A DNA stretch of 64,000 nt from Helicobacter_D ganmani (GTDB lineage Bacteria; Campylobacterota; Campylobacteria; Campylobacterales; Helicobacteraceae): assembly GCF_965138225.1 (NCBI RefSeq), contig NZ_CBCSAX010000004.1, one strand, 5' to 3'. This document shows, one piece after another, positions 27,040-36,134 of this stretch. The notes below the pieces were generated by a model that saw nothing but the letters and a program-made list of their open reading frames with translations, did not search any database and was not told the DNA's origin. Made by a program: the position numbers and the translations under genes. Position 1 is the stretch's first letter; each line of letters opens with the position of its first letter.

Positions 27040-27418
27040 AAAATATCCTTTAAAAATAAAAAATTTTGTAATTTTAGCATATTTTCCTAATGGGTATTTA
27101 AAATTTTAGATTTTTGCTTTTAAATATGGAATCGCACAAAGACATAAAGCCAACCACCGCGTCATTACAAGGAATGAGCGGAGCAAGAGACAAAGCGCAC
27201 ATTGCGTAGTAGTTTGGTTTTGTCATTGCGAGATTCCATTTCCTCCGTCATTGCAAACACTAGTGTTGCAATCCATAATCAAGCATACTTGCGCGATTCC
27301 ATTGAAAAAATTATTATATGCAAAACTATAGATTGCCCCGACTTCTTACGAAGTCTCATAATGACAAGAGGGGCAGAATCCCATAAGAAGGCGGTAGTGA
27401 GTTGCTTACAAACTCCCC
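27040..27418. repeat. Intergenic repeat cluster, no gene
   Basis: This 379-base gap has no credible gene. It holds two recognisable copies of the dispersed repeat: 27247-27279 (GTCATTGCA...TGCAATCCATAAT, with a palindrome AACACTAGTGTT) and 27326-27365 (CTATAGATTGC, stem GACTTC/GAAGTC, then ATAATGAC). Further fragments of the same kind lie at 27160-27240. Confidence 0.7.
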
Positions 27419-28384
27419 CTACTCACTTTGCAATTCTAACTCTTGAATAAAAACTTCATCAATCCCGCGACTAAGACTCATTCCAAAAAGTAGAATCGCC
27501 CACGAGAGATAAACCCAAATAAACAAAAAAAGTAGAATACTAAAAGAACCATAAAGCGTTAAATAAGCTTTGTTATAAAACACATAATAAACAAATCCCC
27601 ATTTACAAATAGACCATAAAAGTGCGGTAATAAGGGAGCTTATCAAGGTATTTTTATTGCTAATCTTAGTATTTGCAGAAATTTTAAAAAGCATAAAAAA
27701 CACCGCCCACACTACCAAATAGGGTATCAGCTGAAAAAGCCAAGCAATATAAGTGCTATAACCCAACTCTTGCAAATATGCATACGCTTTGGTGCTTAAA
27801 TAAATAGAAAATAGAATCCCTAATGGAAAAAGCGTCATACAAGTCCAATATACAGAAATAGAATCCCAAAAACCGCGTGTGTGGGAGTGAAAAATTTTTC
27901 CTGCAATATCTTGATAGTTTTTAAAAAACAAAATAGAAGTAATAAAAGCGTAGATAAATCCCATTCCACCAAGCTTTGTGGAGTTTTGTAAAAAACTATC
28001 CATATAACTTAAAAAAACATCGGAATGCGTGGGGATAAAGTTTGTAATGATGAGATTTTTAAAACTTTCTAAATTTTCTCTAAACTCTGGCATTGCGGCA
28101 ACAAGCGAAAACACAATCAAAAGCATAGGCAAAAGCGCAAAAATCGTGTAAAAACTAAGGCTTGAGGCATAATACAGCAAATCGCCTTTTAAAAACACAT
28201 ACAAATAGCGCACAAGCAACCAAATTTTCGCACAAATACTTTTGAATAAGCCAAAACTGCATAGCTTTCGTAATTCCAACAGCTTTATAAAGGAATCCTT
28301 TGCATTGGATTTCACTTCTGATTTTGTTTCTTGGGATTCCAAGTCTTGCAAGGATTCTGACTTTTGAATGTTATTTGCTTTCAT
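27419..28384 (-). CDS. YihY/BrkB family inner-membrane protein
   Basis: The 321-residue protein has a charged cytoplasmic start of about 60 residues and then six hydrophobic helices. GDLLYYASSLSFYTIFALLPMLLIVF and FIWVYLSWAILLFGMSLSR are typical of YihY (once wrongly called ribonuclease BN). Function is unclear; some members are linked to envelope or osmotic functions. Its ATG overlaps the bioB stop (TAATG). Confidence 0.82.
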   Translation of the reverse strand: MKANNIQKSESLQDLESQETKSEVKSNAKDSFIKLLELRKLCSFGLFKSICAKIWLLVRYLYVFLKGDLLYYASSLSFYTIFALLPMLLIVFSLVAAMPEFRENLESFKNLIITNFIPTHSDVFLSYMDSFLQNSTKLGGMGFIYAFITSILFFKNYQDIAGKIFHSHTRGFWDSISVYWTCMTLFPLGILFSIYLSTKAYAYLQELGYSTYIAWLFQLIPYLVVWAVFFMLFKISANTKISNKNTLISSLITALLWSICKWGFVYYVFYNKAYLTLYGSFSILLFLFIWVYLSWAILLFGMSLSRGIDEVFIQELELQSE

Positions 28385-29223
28385 TACTCACAGCTTTTTG
28401 CAATTCCATATCCATAAGCTTTAATCCGCTCCACTTCCTCTTTTGGTGTGTTGCCTTTAGTCGTCAGATAATCCCCTAGCACCACCGCATTAATCCCACA
28501 TTCAAAGAGTGTCTTTTGCTCCTCTCCAAACACGCGCTCTCGCCCTCCTGCAATCATCAGCCTAGCATTTGGCAAATATTCACGCGCTAACTTCACACAC
28601 TCTAACGCTTCCTCTTGAGTTAGAATCTCTTGAGTTAAGGGCAATGCTGGGTTTGGGATAAAGAAATTAATAGGCGTAGTATGCGGATTTAGCGTTTGCA
28701 AAGCATAGAGAAAGTCCATTCTATCCTGCCAACTCTCCCCCATTCCAAAGATTCCACCACAGCATAGTCCAAGCCCTGCAATTCTGGCATTTTCATTTGT
28801 TTGGAATCGCTCCTCAAAGCTATGCGTGGTGCAAATATTAGAAAAAAAGTTTTGACTTGTTTCCAAATTATGATTATAACTCGCAATTCCCGCATTCTTC
28901 AGTTCTACTAAGGATTCCACATCTGCGATTCCATTGCAACCAATTAAATGCAAATGCAATCCCTCTTTGACAATCGCACGGGCAGCTTCTGCAATATATT
29001 CTGTTCGCTTAGAATCCAAAGTGCGCCCACTTGTAACAAGACAGAATCCCAATGCACCATTTTTGCTTGCCCTCTTTGCTTCCTCCAAAATCTGTGGAAT
29101 CGGCTTGTATTTATACTTGTCAATCTCCGCATTATATTTTGCACTTTGAGTACAATACGCGCAATCCTCTGCACAGCTTCCGCTAGAGACATTGCAAATG
29201 CTACATAAAAAAATCTCTTGCAT
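28384..29223 (-). CDS. bioB: Biotin synthase
   Basis: BioB inserts sulfur into dethiobiotin by radical SAM chemistry. The CAEDCAYC cluster motif (CxxxCxxC) is near residue 17, and YNHNLETS and GGIFGMGE are typical later blocks. At 279 residues it is shorter than E. coli BioB but normal for Helicobacter. It is coupled to the YihY gene downstream and begins 1 base after the flavin-protein gene. Confidence 0.93.
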   Translation of the reverse strand: MQEIFLCSICNVSSGSCAEDCAYCTQSAKYNAEIDKYKYKPIPQILEEAKRASKNGALGFCLVTSGRTLDSKRTEYIAEAARAIVKEGLHLHLIGCNGIADVESLVELKNAGIASYNHNLETSQNFFSNICTTHSFEERFQTNENARIAGLGLCCGGIFGMGESWQDRMDFLYALQTLNPHTTPINFFIPNPALPLTQEILTQEEALECVKLAREYLPNARLMIAGGRERVFGEEQKTLFECGINAVVLGDYLTTKGNTPKEEVERIKAYGYGIAKSCE

Positions 29224-29224
29224 T

Positions 29225-29626
29225 TTAATCCTTTATGACTTCTTCGCGTCCGCTAAAGTTTTGGATTTTAATGCTTGGATTCTTGAAATAAAAAACAGCG
29301 AAATCTGGATTTGTCGGACTTGTATAAATTTCTTTTACCAAAGGATATTTTACAAACATTGCTTCTTTGACTGCCGCATTATCCTCAAAGATAATTTCCG
29401 CGCGGATTCTTATCCAAGTTTCTTTAGAATCAAAAGCGCAAAGTTCTACATTGGAAAAATTCTGTATGTGCTTCACCATTCCTTTGGTTTTAGAAGTGCA
29501 ATAATACAATTTGCCTTGATAAAATAATGGCGATTGAATCGGGCGCACGCGAGGATTCCCGCAAGTGCCTTTGGTTGCCAAAAATCCTACATTTTTATCT
29601 AAAAAATCTAAAATTTCTTGTGTCAT
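29225..29626 (-). CDS. Pyridoxamine-5'-phosphate-oxidase-like flavin split-barrel protein
   Basis: The 133-residue protein has the FMN-binding split-barrel pattern GFLATKGTCGNPRVRPIQSP and later TSKTKGMVKHIQNFSNVEL, as in the PNPOx-like family of small flavin or heme-utilisation proteins. Being this short, it is not the true PdxH. It lies between topA and bioB in the same direction. Substrate not known. Confidence 0.75.
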   Translation of the reverse strand: MTQEILDFLDKNVGFLATKGTCGNPRVRPIQSPLFYQGKLYYCTSKTKGMVKHIQNFSNVELCAFDSKETWIRIRAEIIFEDNAAVKEAMFVKYPLVKEIYTSPTNPDFAVFYFKNPSIKIQNFSGREEVIKD

Positions 29627-29635
29627 TTTCTCTCC

Positions 29636-31876
29636 TTAAGTAGATTGTATATCGTCCATTCTTTCTTTACACTCGGGATTGGAGCATTCTAAAATGGGCT
29701 TATTTCTAAATGTCCTGCGCATAAGCAAGGAATTACACTTGGGACATTTTTGGTTTATTGGTGGAAATTTAGCGACAAAGTCGCATTTAGGGTGATTTCT
29801 GCAACTATAAAATTTCCCATATCTCCCATTTCTCTCCAAAATATTTCCACCACATTTTGGACATTTCACACCCTCCAAAGCTTGTGGTGCGCTCCTTTGA
29901 CTTGGATTCAAAGGCTTTGTATTTTTACATTCTGGATAACCGCTACAAGCGAGAAACTCTCCATTTCTACCGCGTTTTTTCACCATTTCCTTACCACATT
30001 TTTCACAAATCCCAAAGCTTTGCGATTCCTCATTAGAAAGATTAGATTCTTTTTGAATATATTTACACTTAGGATACCCACTACACCCCACAAACTCACC
30101 ATATCGGCTGTTTCTACGCACCAACTCCTTACCACAAAGCGGACAGGATTTTCCGATGGGAATTGCTAATTTTTGGCTTTGAATCTTTGTTTTACCCTCG
30201 CTAATCTTTTGAATAAAAGGCTCATAGAAATGCCACAAGAGTTGCTGCCAATCTTGCTTGGATTCCGCCACTTCATCAAGTTTTTCCTCTAAATTTGCAG
30301 TAAATTTGGAATCCACAATTTCATTGAAATGCTGTTCTAATAACTCCACTACTTTAAAAGCCACTTCTTGAGGTTTGATTTGCTTTTTTTCAATCGTGAT
30401 ATAATCCCTTGAGGTAAGCAAAGAAATCGTTGGGGCATAGGTGCTTGGGCGCCCTATTCCTAAGGATTCCAAAGTTTTAATCAAGCTTGCTTCAGAGAAT
30501 CTTGACGGGGGCTCTGTCTCGCGCTTTTCGTCCTTGCATTTTTCTAATCGCAATGCACTTCCAACTTCTAAAGTCGGCAATAATTTGTCTTTGTCCTCAT
30601 TACCTAACATACGATAAAAACCATCAAAAAGCAGCTTACGCCCGCTTGCTTTTAGAAGTGCTATGTCATTGCCAATCCAAAGATTCTGCAACTCAAACTC
30701 CGCATCACTCATTTGAGAAGCAAAGAATCTCTTGTAAATAAGCGTATAAAGCTTTAACTCATCTCCTTTAAGATATTGTGCAGCAATTTGCGGTGTGAAA
30801 TCCATTAAAGTTGGGCGAATCGCCTCGTGAGCCTCTTGAGCGCCTTTTGCTTTAGTTGCATAAATCTTGGGTTTGGTTGGCACATATTCCTTACCATAAG
30901 TTTTAACAATCAACTTGCGCGCCTCCTCTTGCGCAATTTTGGCGATATTTAAACTATCTGTTCTCATATAAGTAATCACGCCCATAGAGCCTTGATGCGT
31001 CATCACCCCCTCATAGAGTTTTTGCGCAGTTTGCATCGTGCGTGAGGGAGAGAATCCAAGCAGTGAGCTTGCACTTTGTTGCAAGGTAGAAGTCATAAAA
31101 GGTGGTGGGGTAGCGGTTTTGCGTCGCTTGGTTTCTATATTTTGTATGCTAAAGCTTGATTTTTTAAGAGATTCTACAATTCCTTTTGCCTCTTTTTCCG
31201 TTTTAATGCTTAATTTGTCTAGCTTTTTTCCCTTAAACTCTACCAATTCCGCTTCTATACCATTGACTTTTTTATCCAATGTAACAAAACTACTTTCAAT
31301 TGTATAATAGGTAATGGGTTTGAAATTTAGAATCTCTTTTTCTCTATCTACGACAATCTTTAGCGCACTACTTTGCACCCTACCTGCACTTAACCCGCGC
31401 TGAATCTTAGAAGCAATCAATGGACTTAAACGATAGCCTACGATTCTATCTAGCAGTCGCCTTGCTTGTTGCGCATTGACTTTGTCCATATCAATAAGGC
31501 GCGGGTGTTTCAAAGAATCCTCAATCGCCTTTTGCGTGATTTCGTGGAATACGATTCTAGGCAGCTTATGCGGGTCTTTATCAATTGCTGTGGCAATATG
31601 ATAGCCAATCGCTTCTCCCTCTCTGTCTTCATCGGTTGCGATATAGATTTCTTTCGCACTTTTTGCTAGTTTCTTTAGCTCACTCACCACTGCTTTATGC
31701 GATTCATCAATTTTATATTCTGGAATAAAATTTTGGTCTTCAATCTTAATCCCAAAAGTGTGTTTAGGCAAATCACGAATATGCCCCTTAGAAGCAATCA
31801 CTTCATATTTACTACCCAAGAAATTCTTAATCGTCCGCGCTTTTGTCGGCGATTCTACAATAATTAAACTTTTCAA
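29636..31876 (-). CDS. topA: DNA topoisomerase I
   Basis: TopA relaxes negative supercoils through a covalent 5'-phosphotyrosine bond. The Toprim acidic motif is TDEDREGE (residues 81-88) and the active tyrosine is Tyr303 in ITYMRTDS. RGLSAGRVQSSAL lies near 171. The C-terminus has four four-cysteine zinc ribbons, starting CPLCGKEL, CEKCGKEM, CPKCGGNI and CPKCNSLL. The 746-residue length is normal for Campylobacterota. It is the first gene of a set with the split-barrel gene, bioB and the YihY gene. Confidence 0.96.
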   Translation of the reverse strand: MKSLIIVESPTKARTIKNFLGSKYEVIASKGHIRDLPKHTFGIKIEDQNFIPEYKIDESHKAVVSELKKLAKSAKEIYIATDEDREGEAIGYHIATAIDKDPHKLPRIVFHEITQKAIEDSLKHPRLIDMDKVNAQQARRLLDRIVGYRLSPLIASKIQRGLSAGRVQSSALKIVVDREKEILNFKPITYYTIESSFVTLDKKVNGIEAELVEFKGKKLDKLSIKTEKEAKGIVESLKKSSFSIQNIETKRRKTATPPPFMTSTLQQSASSLLGFSPSRTMQTAQKLYEGVMTHQGSMGVITYMRTDSLNIAKIAQEEARKLIVKTYGKEYVPTKPKIYATKAKGAQEAHEAIRPTLMDFTPQIAAQYLKGDELKLYTLIYKRFFASQMSDAEFELQNLWIGNDIALLKASGRKLLFDGFYRMLGNEDKDKLLPTLEVGSALRLEKCKDEKRETEPPSRFSEASLIKTLESLGIGRPSTYAPTISLLTSRDYITIEKKQIKPQEVAFKVVELLEQHFNEIVDSKFTANLEEKLDEVAESKQDWQQLLWHFYEPFIQKISEGKTKIQSQKLAIPIGKSCPLCGKELVRRNSRYGEFVGCSGYPKCKYIQKESNLSNEESQSFGICEKCGKEMVKKRGRNGEFLACSGYPECKNTKPLNPSQRSAPQALEGVKCPKCGGNILERNGRYGKFYSCRNHPKCDFVAKFPPINQKCPKCNSLLMRRTFRNKPILECSNPECKERMDDIQST

Positions 31877-32121
31877 AAGTCCGCCTTAAAGTTTGTAATT
31901 TAAATTTTGCTAATCATACAAAAATTTATACCAAAATTTCAAGATTCTTTTTTAATCTTTGATTGGATAATTTTCTGCCACATTCTTGCGATTCTACGCA
32001 GCATTCGCGACAATCCATAGTCCCGCAAAAAGCAACCTTAACAATAAAATTCCTAAATCAGGGGAGATTTTAGATTATGGATTACTTCAGCTAACACCCC
32101 GCAAGGACGCAATGGTTAGCC

Positions 32122-32970
32122 CTATCCCCTCATAAAATCCTGATAAATTTTCCCTCCGACTTGCGACTTTGCAAATGCAATAAAATAATGATTCCGCACA
32201 CTTGGTTTGTTATATTCTAAAGGCTTTTTTGTCTCACAATCCAACATCTCCCCGCCCGCTTCCTCTAGCACAATATCGCACGCTGCGGTATCCCATTCGC
32301 TCGTGCCATTGAAGCGCGGATAAATATCCGCCTTGCCCTCTGCAAGCACGCAAACCTTGAGCGAAGAGCCATATTTTTGCACTTTTAAATTGTATTTTTG
32401 GAAAAACTCTTGCGTCTGCTGCGTGCTATGAAACATAGAATCACAAGCAAGAATTTGCGCTTCTTGCAGGATTCTATCACCCTTTAGTTTTTGTTTATTT
32501 TGTTCTAGCCACAGAGCATTTAAGGTTTGCGATTTTAATGCGCTTTTAAGAGAGGCAATTTCAAAGGTAAAACTTCCAAAGCCTTTTAAAGCAATAAAAA
32601 GTTGATGAAATGCAGGTGCATACACAACGCCTAAAATTGGGCGTTGCTTGTGAATAAGGGCAATATTAATCGTCCAACCACCATTTTTTGCCAAAAAATC
32701 CTTTGTCCCATCAAGCGGGTCAATCAGCCAATAATATTCTAAGCCTTTGCGCTCCTCATAATCCAAGATTGCCTCTTCAGAGCAAACTTTATAAGGAGAA
32801 TTTGCCAACAATTCTCGCGTAATCAGCGCATTAGATTCCAAATCCGCTTTGGTAACAGGCGAGGAATCCGACTTTAACGCAAACTCTTCTAAACCATAAT
32901 ATTTTAATACCAACTCTCCCGCCCTAAGTGAGCTCAAGGCACTTTGATAGAGTAATTCTTGCATTTGCAT
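32122..32970 (-). CDS. cysQ: CysQ-like 3'(2'),5'-bisphosphate nucleotidase / inositol-phosphatase family
   Basis: The 282-residue protein is a magnesium-dependent, lithium-sensitive phosphatase. Metal motifs are EEAILDYEERKGLEYYWLIDPLDGTKDF and EWDTAACDIVLEEAGG. CysQ removes the 3'-phosphate from PAP. If the MeOPN pathway runs as proposed, each transfer would release cytidine 3',5'-bisphosphate, so an enzyme of this class could also recycle that by-product; this link is speculation. Two ATGs (32970, 32964) are possible; the first has AAGGA upstream. The plain inositol-monophosphatase role is an alternative. Confidence 0.82.
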   Translation of the reverse strand: MQMQELLYQSALSSLRAGELVLKYYGLEEFALKSDSSPVTKADLESNALITRELLANSPYKVCSEEAILDYEERKGLEYYWLIDPLDGTKDFLAKNGGWTINIALIHKQRPILGVVYAPAFHQLFIALKGFGSFTFEIASLKSALKSQTLNALWLEQNKQKLKGDRILQEAQILACDSMFHSTQQTQEFFQKYNLKVQKYGSSLKVCVLAEGKADIYPRFNGTSEWDTAACDIVLEEAGGEMLDCETKKPLEYNKPSVRNHYFIAFAKSQVGGKIYQDFMRG

Positions 32971-33047
32971 TGTAATTCCTTTGTATTGTAAGTTTAACTT
33001 GTATCAAAATTTGCATTAAATTAAGGATAAAATTTTACGATTCCATT

Positions 33048-33081
33048 GCGTCATTGCGAACGCAGTGAAGCAATCTATAAT
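33048..33081. repeat. Copy of the dispersed intergenic repeat
   Basis: The sequence GCGTCATTGCGAACGCAGTG followed by AAGCAATCTATAAT is a half-element of the family best seen at 34357-34453. The rest of the gap 32971-33184 holds no gene. Confidence 0.6.
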
Positions 33082-33184
33082 CTTGAATTACTTTAAATTT
33101 TCCATCACAAAAGCGTGCTAGGGGTTGGGGGTTAAGGGGTACGCTTCGTAAGTAGAGCCCCCTGCCCCATTAGGAGAGAGAATC

Positions 33185-33649
33185 TTACGCTTTAATTCCT
33201 TGCAGAATCTCACTTAAAATATCCACAGCTTTGCTTTTCTCCGCTTCAAAAATGTGTTGTGGCAATGAGCTTAGATTTCCAAATTCATCTAATCTACTTT
33301 CGTGATTGTCTTGTTCTTGTAAAAAAGCAATATTATCAGACAAAAGATTTTGAATTTTGTCGGAATCTATTTCTAAATTACGCATTGCAAGAACCTTTTT
33401 CATATTGCTAAAGCTAAGAGAACCATAAAGACTTTCACCCTCAAGTAAAGCAGTATTGAGATTAGCAAGATAGATTTTGGATACATTTTTCGCGATGGAA
33501 TCTTCCCTGCTTTCTTTTTCTTGTTGTATGGCTTCATTGAGGATTTCCCCATAAGTTTTTGGAGATTCCTGCTCTTTTGGATTCTCCGCGCGAGAAGAAT
33601 CCCCGCGCGGATAATAAATATTATAAGGATAATTGTTGCTTATTTGCAT
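33185..33649 (-). CDS. Hypothetical 154-residue protein
   Basis: No family was recognised. The protein is acidic and mostly helical with a Tyr/Pro-rich start (MQISNNYPYNIYYPRGDSSR) and no signal peptide or membrane helix. An AGGA element precedes the ATG. It follows the exported-protein gene at 33658 by 8 bases and is probably cotranscribed with it. Confidence 0.5.
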   Translation of the reverse strand: MQISNNYPYNIYYPRGDSSRAENPKEQESPKTYGEILNEAIQQEKESREDSIAKNVSKIYLANLNTALLEGESLYGSLSFSNMKKVLAMRNLEIDSDKIQNLLSDNIAFLQEQDNHESRLDEFGNLSSLPQHIFEAEKSKAVDILSEILQGIKA

Positions 33650-33657
33650 AGGAATCC

Positions 33658-34270
33658 TTACTTAATATAAATACTTGTGCTCATTGTGGGACCAACATTA
33701 ATGGAACGAACAGTATAAACAAATTCACCACTAGAATTGCTAGGCTTGGAAATATCCCACCATTCCCACCAACCAAATACTACATTATCGCTTCCAGCAA
33801 TACCAACGCAATCTATCATTGTTGCTTGATTTCCTGCAAAAGTTGCGCTATCAGTATTCCTTCCACCATAGCCTACAACGCCTGTTACAACTTGAAATGG
33901 ATTACCGCCGTGATTAAAATTTGTGCTTGTTTGATTGTCCTGAATATTCTCACAACCATCTTGAAGTTGCCCCACTTGCTGTTGAGAGCAAACCGCCATA
34001 ATGCCCACTTCTGATACAGGAGGAGCTGCAGCTTTGACTGCTTTATTGTTTTTATTTGCCTTATACGCCTTTTTCATTTTTTCCAAAGTTTTATCAAAAT
34101 CGCCATTCAGAATTTTTTTGCTTATGTGGTGAGTTTGCCTCTACATAAAGCGTTAATCCATTGCGTGTAATTTTCTCTTTGCCCTCTGTGGTATAGTTGC
34201 TATCTGCACCAAATGCGATTCCACAACTTAAAATACTTGCCAACACAAGACTTAAAAATTTTCTTGTCAT
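33658..34270 (-). pseudogene. Exported protein of unknown function, frameshifted in an A7 run
   Basis: A start at ATG 34270 gives a signal peptide (MTRKFLSLVLASILSCGIAF and then GADS) and about 50 residues before a TGA. The downstream frame continues with ILNGDFDKTLEKMKKAYKAN to 33658. Losing one A from the A7 run at 34113-34119 would join them into a 203-residue protein. The mature part is Gly/Asn/Ser-rich with three cysteines (MAVCSQQQ, GCEN, MIDCVG). A cysteine near the cleavage site could make it a lipoprotein. It may be a phase-variable gene, a true pseudogene or a sequencing error. Function not recognised. Confidence 0.6.
34113..34119. repeat. A7/T7 run at the frameshift of the exported-protein gene
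   Basis: Seven T on the plus strand (A7 in the coding strand). A6 (or A9) would restore one open frame across 33658-34270. Confidence 0.75.
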
Positions 34271-34356
34271 TTTAACTTCTTAAAATTAAGATATGTAGAA
34301 TCTTAAGCAAAAAGTATGCCAGTATTAAGATTCTATTGTTTATTTTTTAATACAAA

Positions 34357-34453
34357 ATTATAGATTGCCACGACTTCGGACGAAGTCTCGCAATGACAAA
34401 AGACTAATCACTGCGTCATTACGAGAGAGATAACGAACGAAGCAATCCATAAT
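34357..34453. repeat. Best full copy of the dispersed palindromic intergenic repeat
   Basis: A 97-base element bounded by ATTATAGATTGC and GCAATCCATAAT, inverted with one mismatch. Inside are a perfect stem GACTTCG/CGAAGTC (34372-34387) and the facing words CAATGAC and GTCATTA. Related copies lie at 27247, 27326, 33048, 37223 and 63951. Confidence 0.75.
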
Positions 34454-34553
34454 CTTGCAAAAATCAATTTCTACAATAGAATCTTTTAAATAGTTCCATT
34501 ATAGAATCCCGCCCTTACGATTCCATATTTTAAGAGATTCTGCTATGAAATTT

Positions 34554-34561
34554 GCTACAAT
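34554..34561 (+). promoter_or_regulatory. -10 promoter for the dual-domain glycosyltransferase
   Basis: The sequence GCTACAAT within TTTGCTACAATGG is an extended -10-like element 27 bases upstream of the ATG at 34589. An AAGGA ribosome-binding site lies at 34576-34580. Confidence 0.4.
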
Positions 34562-34588
34562 GGCACAACAAAAACAAGGATAAAAACA

Positions 34589-36134
34589 ATGGATTTTTCA
34601 AAAATCTCTGCTGTGATACTTGTCAAAAATGCACAAGCGACTTTGCAAGAATGCCTCCGCTCTATTCAATGCTTTGATGAAATCATATTACTAGACAATC
34701 AAAGCAATGATGATACCTTAAAAATTGCTCTCTCTTTCAAAGAATCTTTCCCCAATCTTCACATTCACACAAGTGAATTTATCGGCTTTGGGGCGTTAAA
34801 AAATCTCGCGATTTCTTATGCGAAAAACGATTGGATTTTACTCATTGACGCGGACGAAGTTTTGGAGCAAGATTTTTTAAACGAACTTAGAGAAATGCAG
34901 CTTGCAAAAGAAAATATCCTTGCCTTGCCACGAAAGAATCTTTATAAAGGCGAATGGATTAAGGCTTGTGGTTGGTATCCTGATTATGTTTTGCGCGTCT
35001 TTAACAAAACTTTTACACATTTTAACGACAATGCCGTGCATGAAAGCCTGATTTTAAGCCCAAACACAAAAGTCATTAAAGTGCAAAAAGGCTTGAAACA
35101 TTACGCTTATGATAGCATTTATGGCTTACTAGAAAAAATGCAAAAATACTCCAATCTGTGGGCACAACAGAATCTGCACAGAAAAAGCTCTATGGGCAGT
35201 GCTTGTGTGCGGAGTGTGTGGAAATTTTTTAGGGATTATTTTTTAAAAAAAGGATTTTTGTATGGCTACAAAGGCTTTGTAATTAGCCTCTGTAATGCCT
35301 TAGGCGTGTTTTTCAAATATGCCAAACTCTATGAGCTAACACACAAGATTCCCACTTGTTCTTTGATTATCACGACTTATAATAGCAAGGATTCTTTACG
35401 CTGCGTGCTAGAGAGCGTCAAGAATCTTGATTACCTGCCGATTGAAGTTCTCATCGCTGATGATGGTAGCACAGAGGATACCGCACAACTCATCGGAGAA
35501 TATCAAAAAGCTTTTCCCTGCCCGCTTTTACACATTTGGCAAGAGGACGCAGGATTCCGCTTAAATACCATACGCAATAAGGCAATCAATGCCGCAAGCG
35601 GAGAATACATTATTCTCATTGATGGGGATATGGTTTTAGAATCCCATTTTATTAAAGACCATTTGGATTTTGCAAAGCATAAAGTCTTTTTGCAAGGCTC
35701 TAGGGTTATTTTAGATAAGCAAACAAGCGAAAAAGCAATAAGGGGGGGGGCAGAATGAGAAACTCTCTCATCATTTTAAATCCAAACGATGCGCCTTGCT
35801 CTCTAGCCTTATTTACAAAACTTCTAAAGTTCAAGCAAATATTTTTGATAAAAGCGAGCTTATCAAGGGCGTTGGAGGTTGCAATATGAGCTTTTTTAAA
35901 CAAGATTGGCAAGCCTTAAATGGCTTTAATGAAAACTTTAAAAGTTGGGGGCGGGAGGATAGCGAGTTTGTCGCAAGATTCCTTTTTAATAGTGGAGAAT
36001 TAAGAAGACTAAAGTTTAAAGGAATCGCTTATCATCTCTACCATCAAGAAAACAACAAGGTAAATCTATCCCAAAACCACCAAATGTATTTACAGACTTT
36101 AAAAAATAAAACAATCCAATGGAATCCTCAATGA
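34589..36134 (+). CDS. Phase-variable dual-domain family 2 glycosyltransferase, OFF in this sequence
   Basis: Two GT2 modules sit in one gene. The first (about residues 1-250) is WaaE-like, with ISAVILVKNAQATLQECL and the metal motif DAD at 87-89. The second (from about 258) has CSLIITTYNSKDSLR, LIADDGSTED, a DGD motif, and after the tract the C-terminal GT7-like block NMSFFKQDWQALNGFNENF with WGREDSEF. The G9 tract at 35742-35750 breaks the frame, giving a stop at 35758. G8 (or G11) would join both parts into 514 residues. Each half would add one sugar to a lipid-linked or core glycan; acceptor and donors are unknown. Confidence 0.8.
35742..35750 (+). repeat. G9 phase-variation tract
   Basis: Nine G in the dual-domain glycosyltransferase. 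The present length is OFF; 8 or 11 would be ON. Confidence 0.85.

Larger units (their letters stand above)
34271..34588. other. Gene-free divergent region holding a repeat and a promoter
   Basis: This 318-base gap separates divergent genes. It holds the full palindromic repeat at 34357-34453 and a promoter for the plus-strand glycosyltransferase at 34554-34561. No small gene was supported. Confidence 0.6.

Noticed and set aside
27040..27418. CRISPR array in the repeat-rich gap
   Set aside because: The repeats are palindromic, unevenly spaced and differ from each other; no regular spacers and no cas genes are present.
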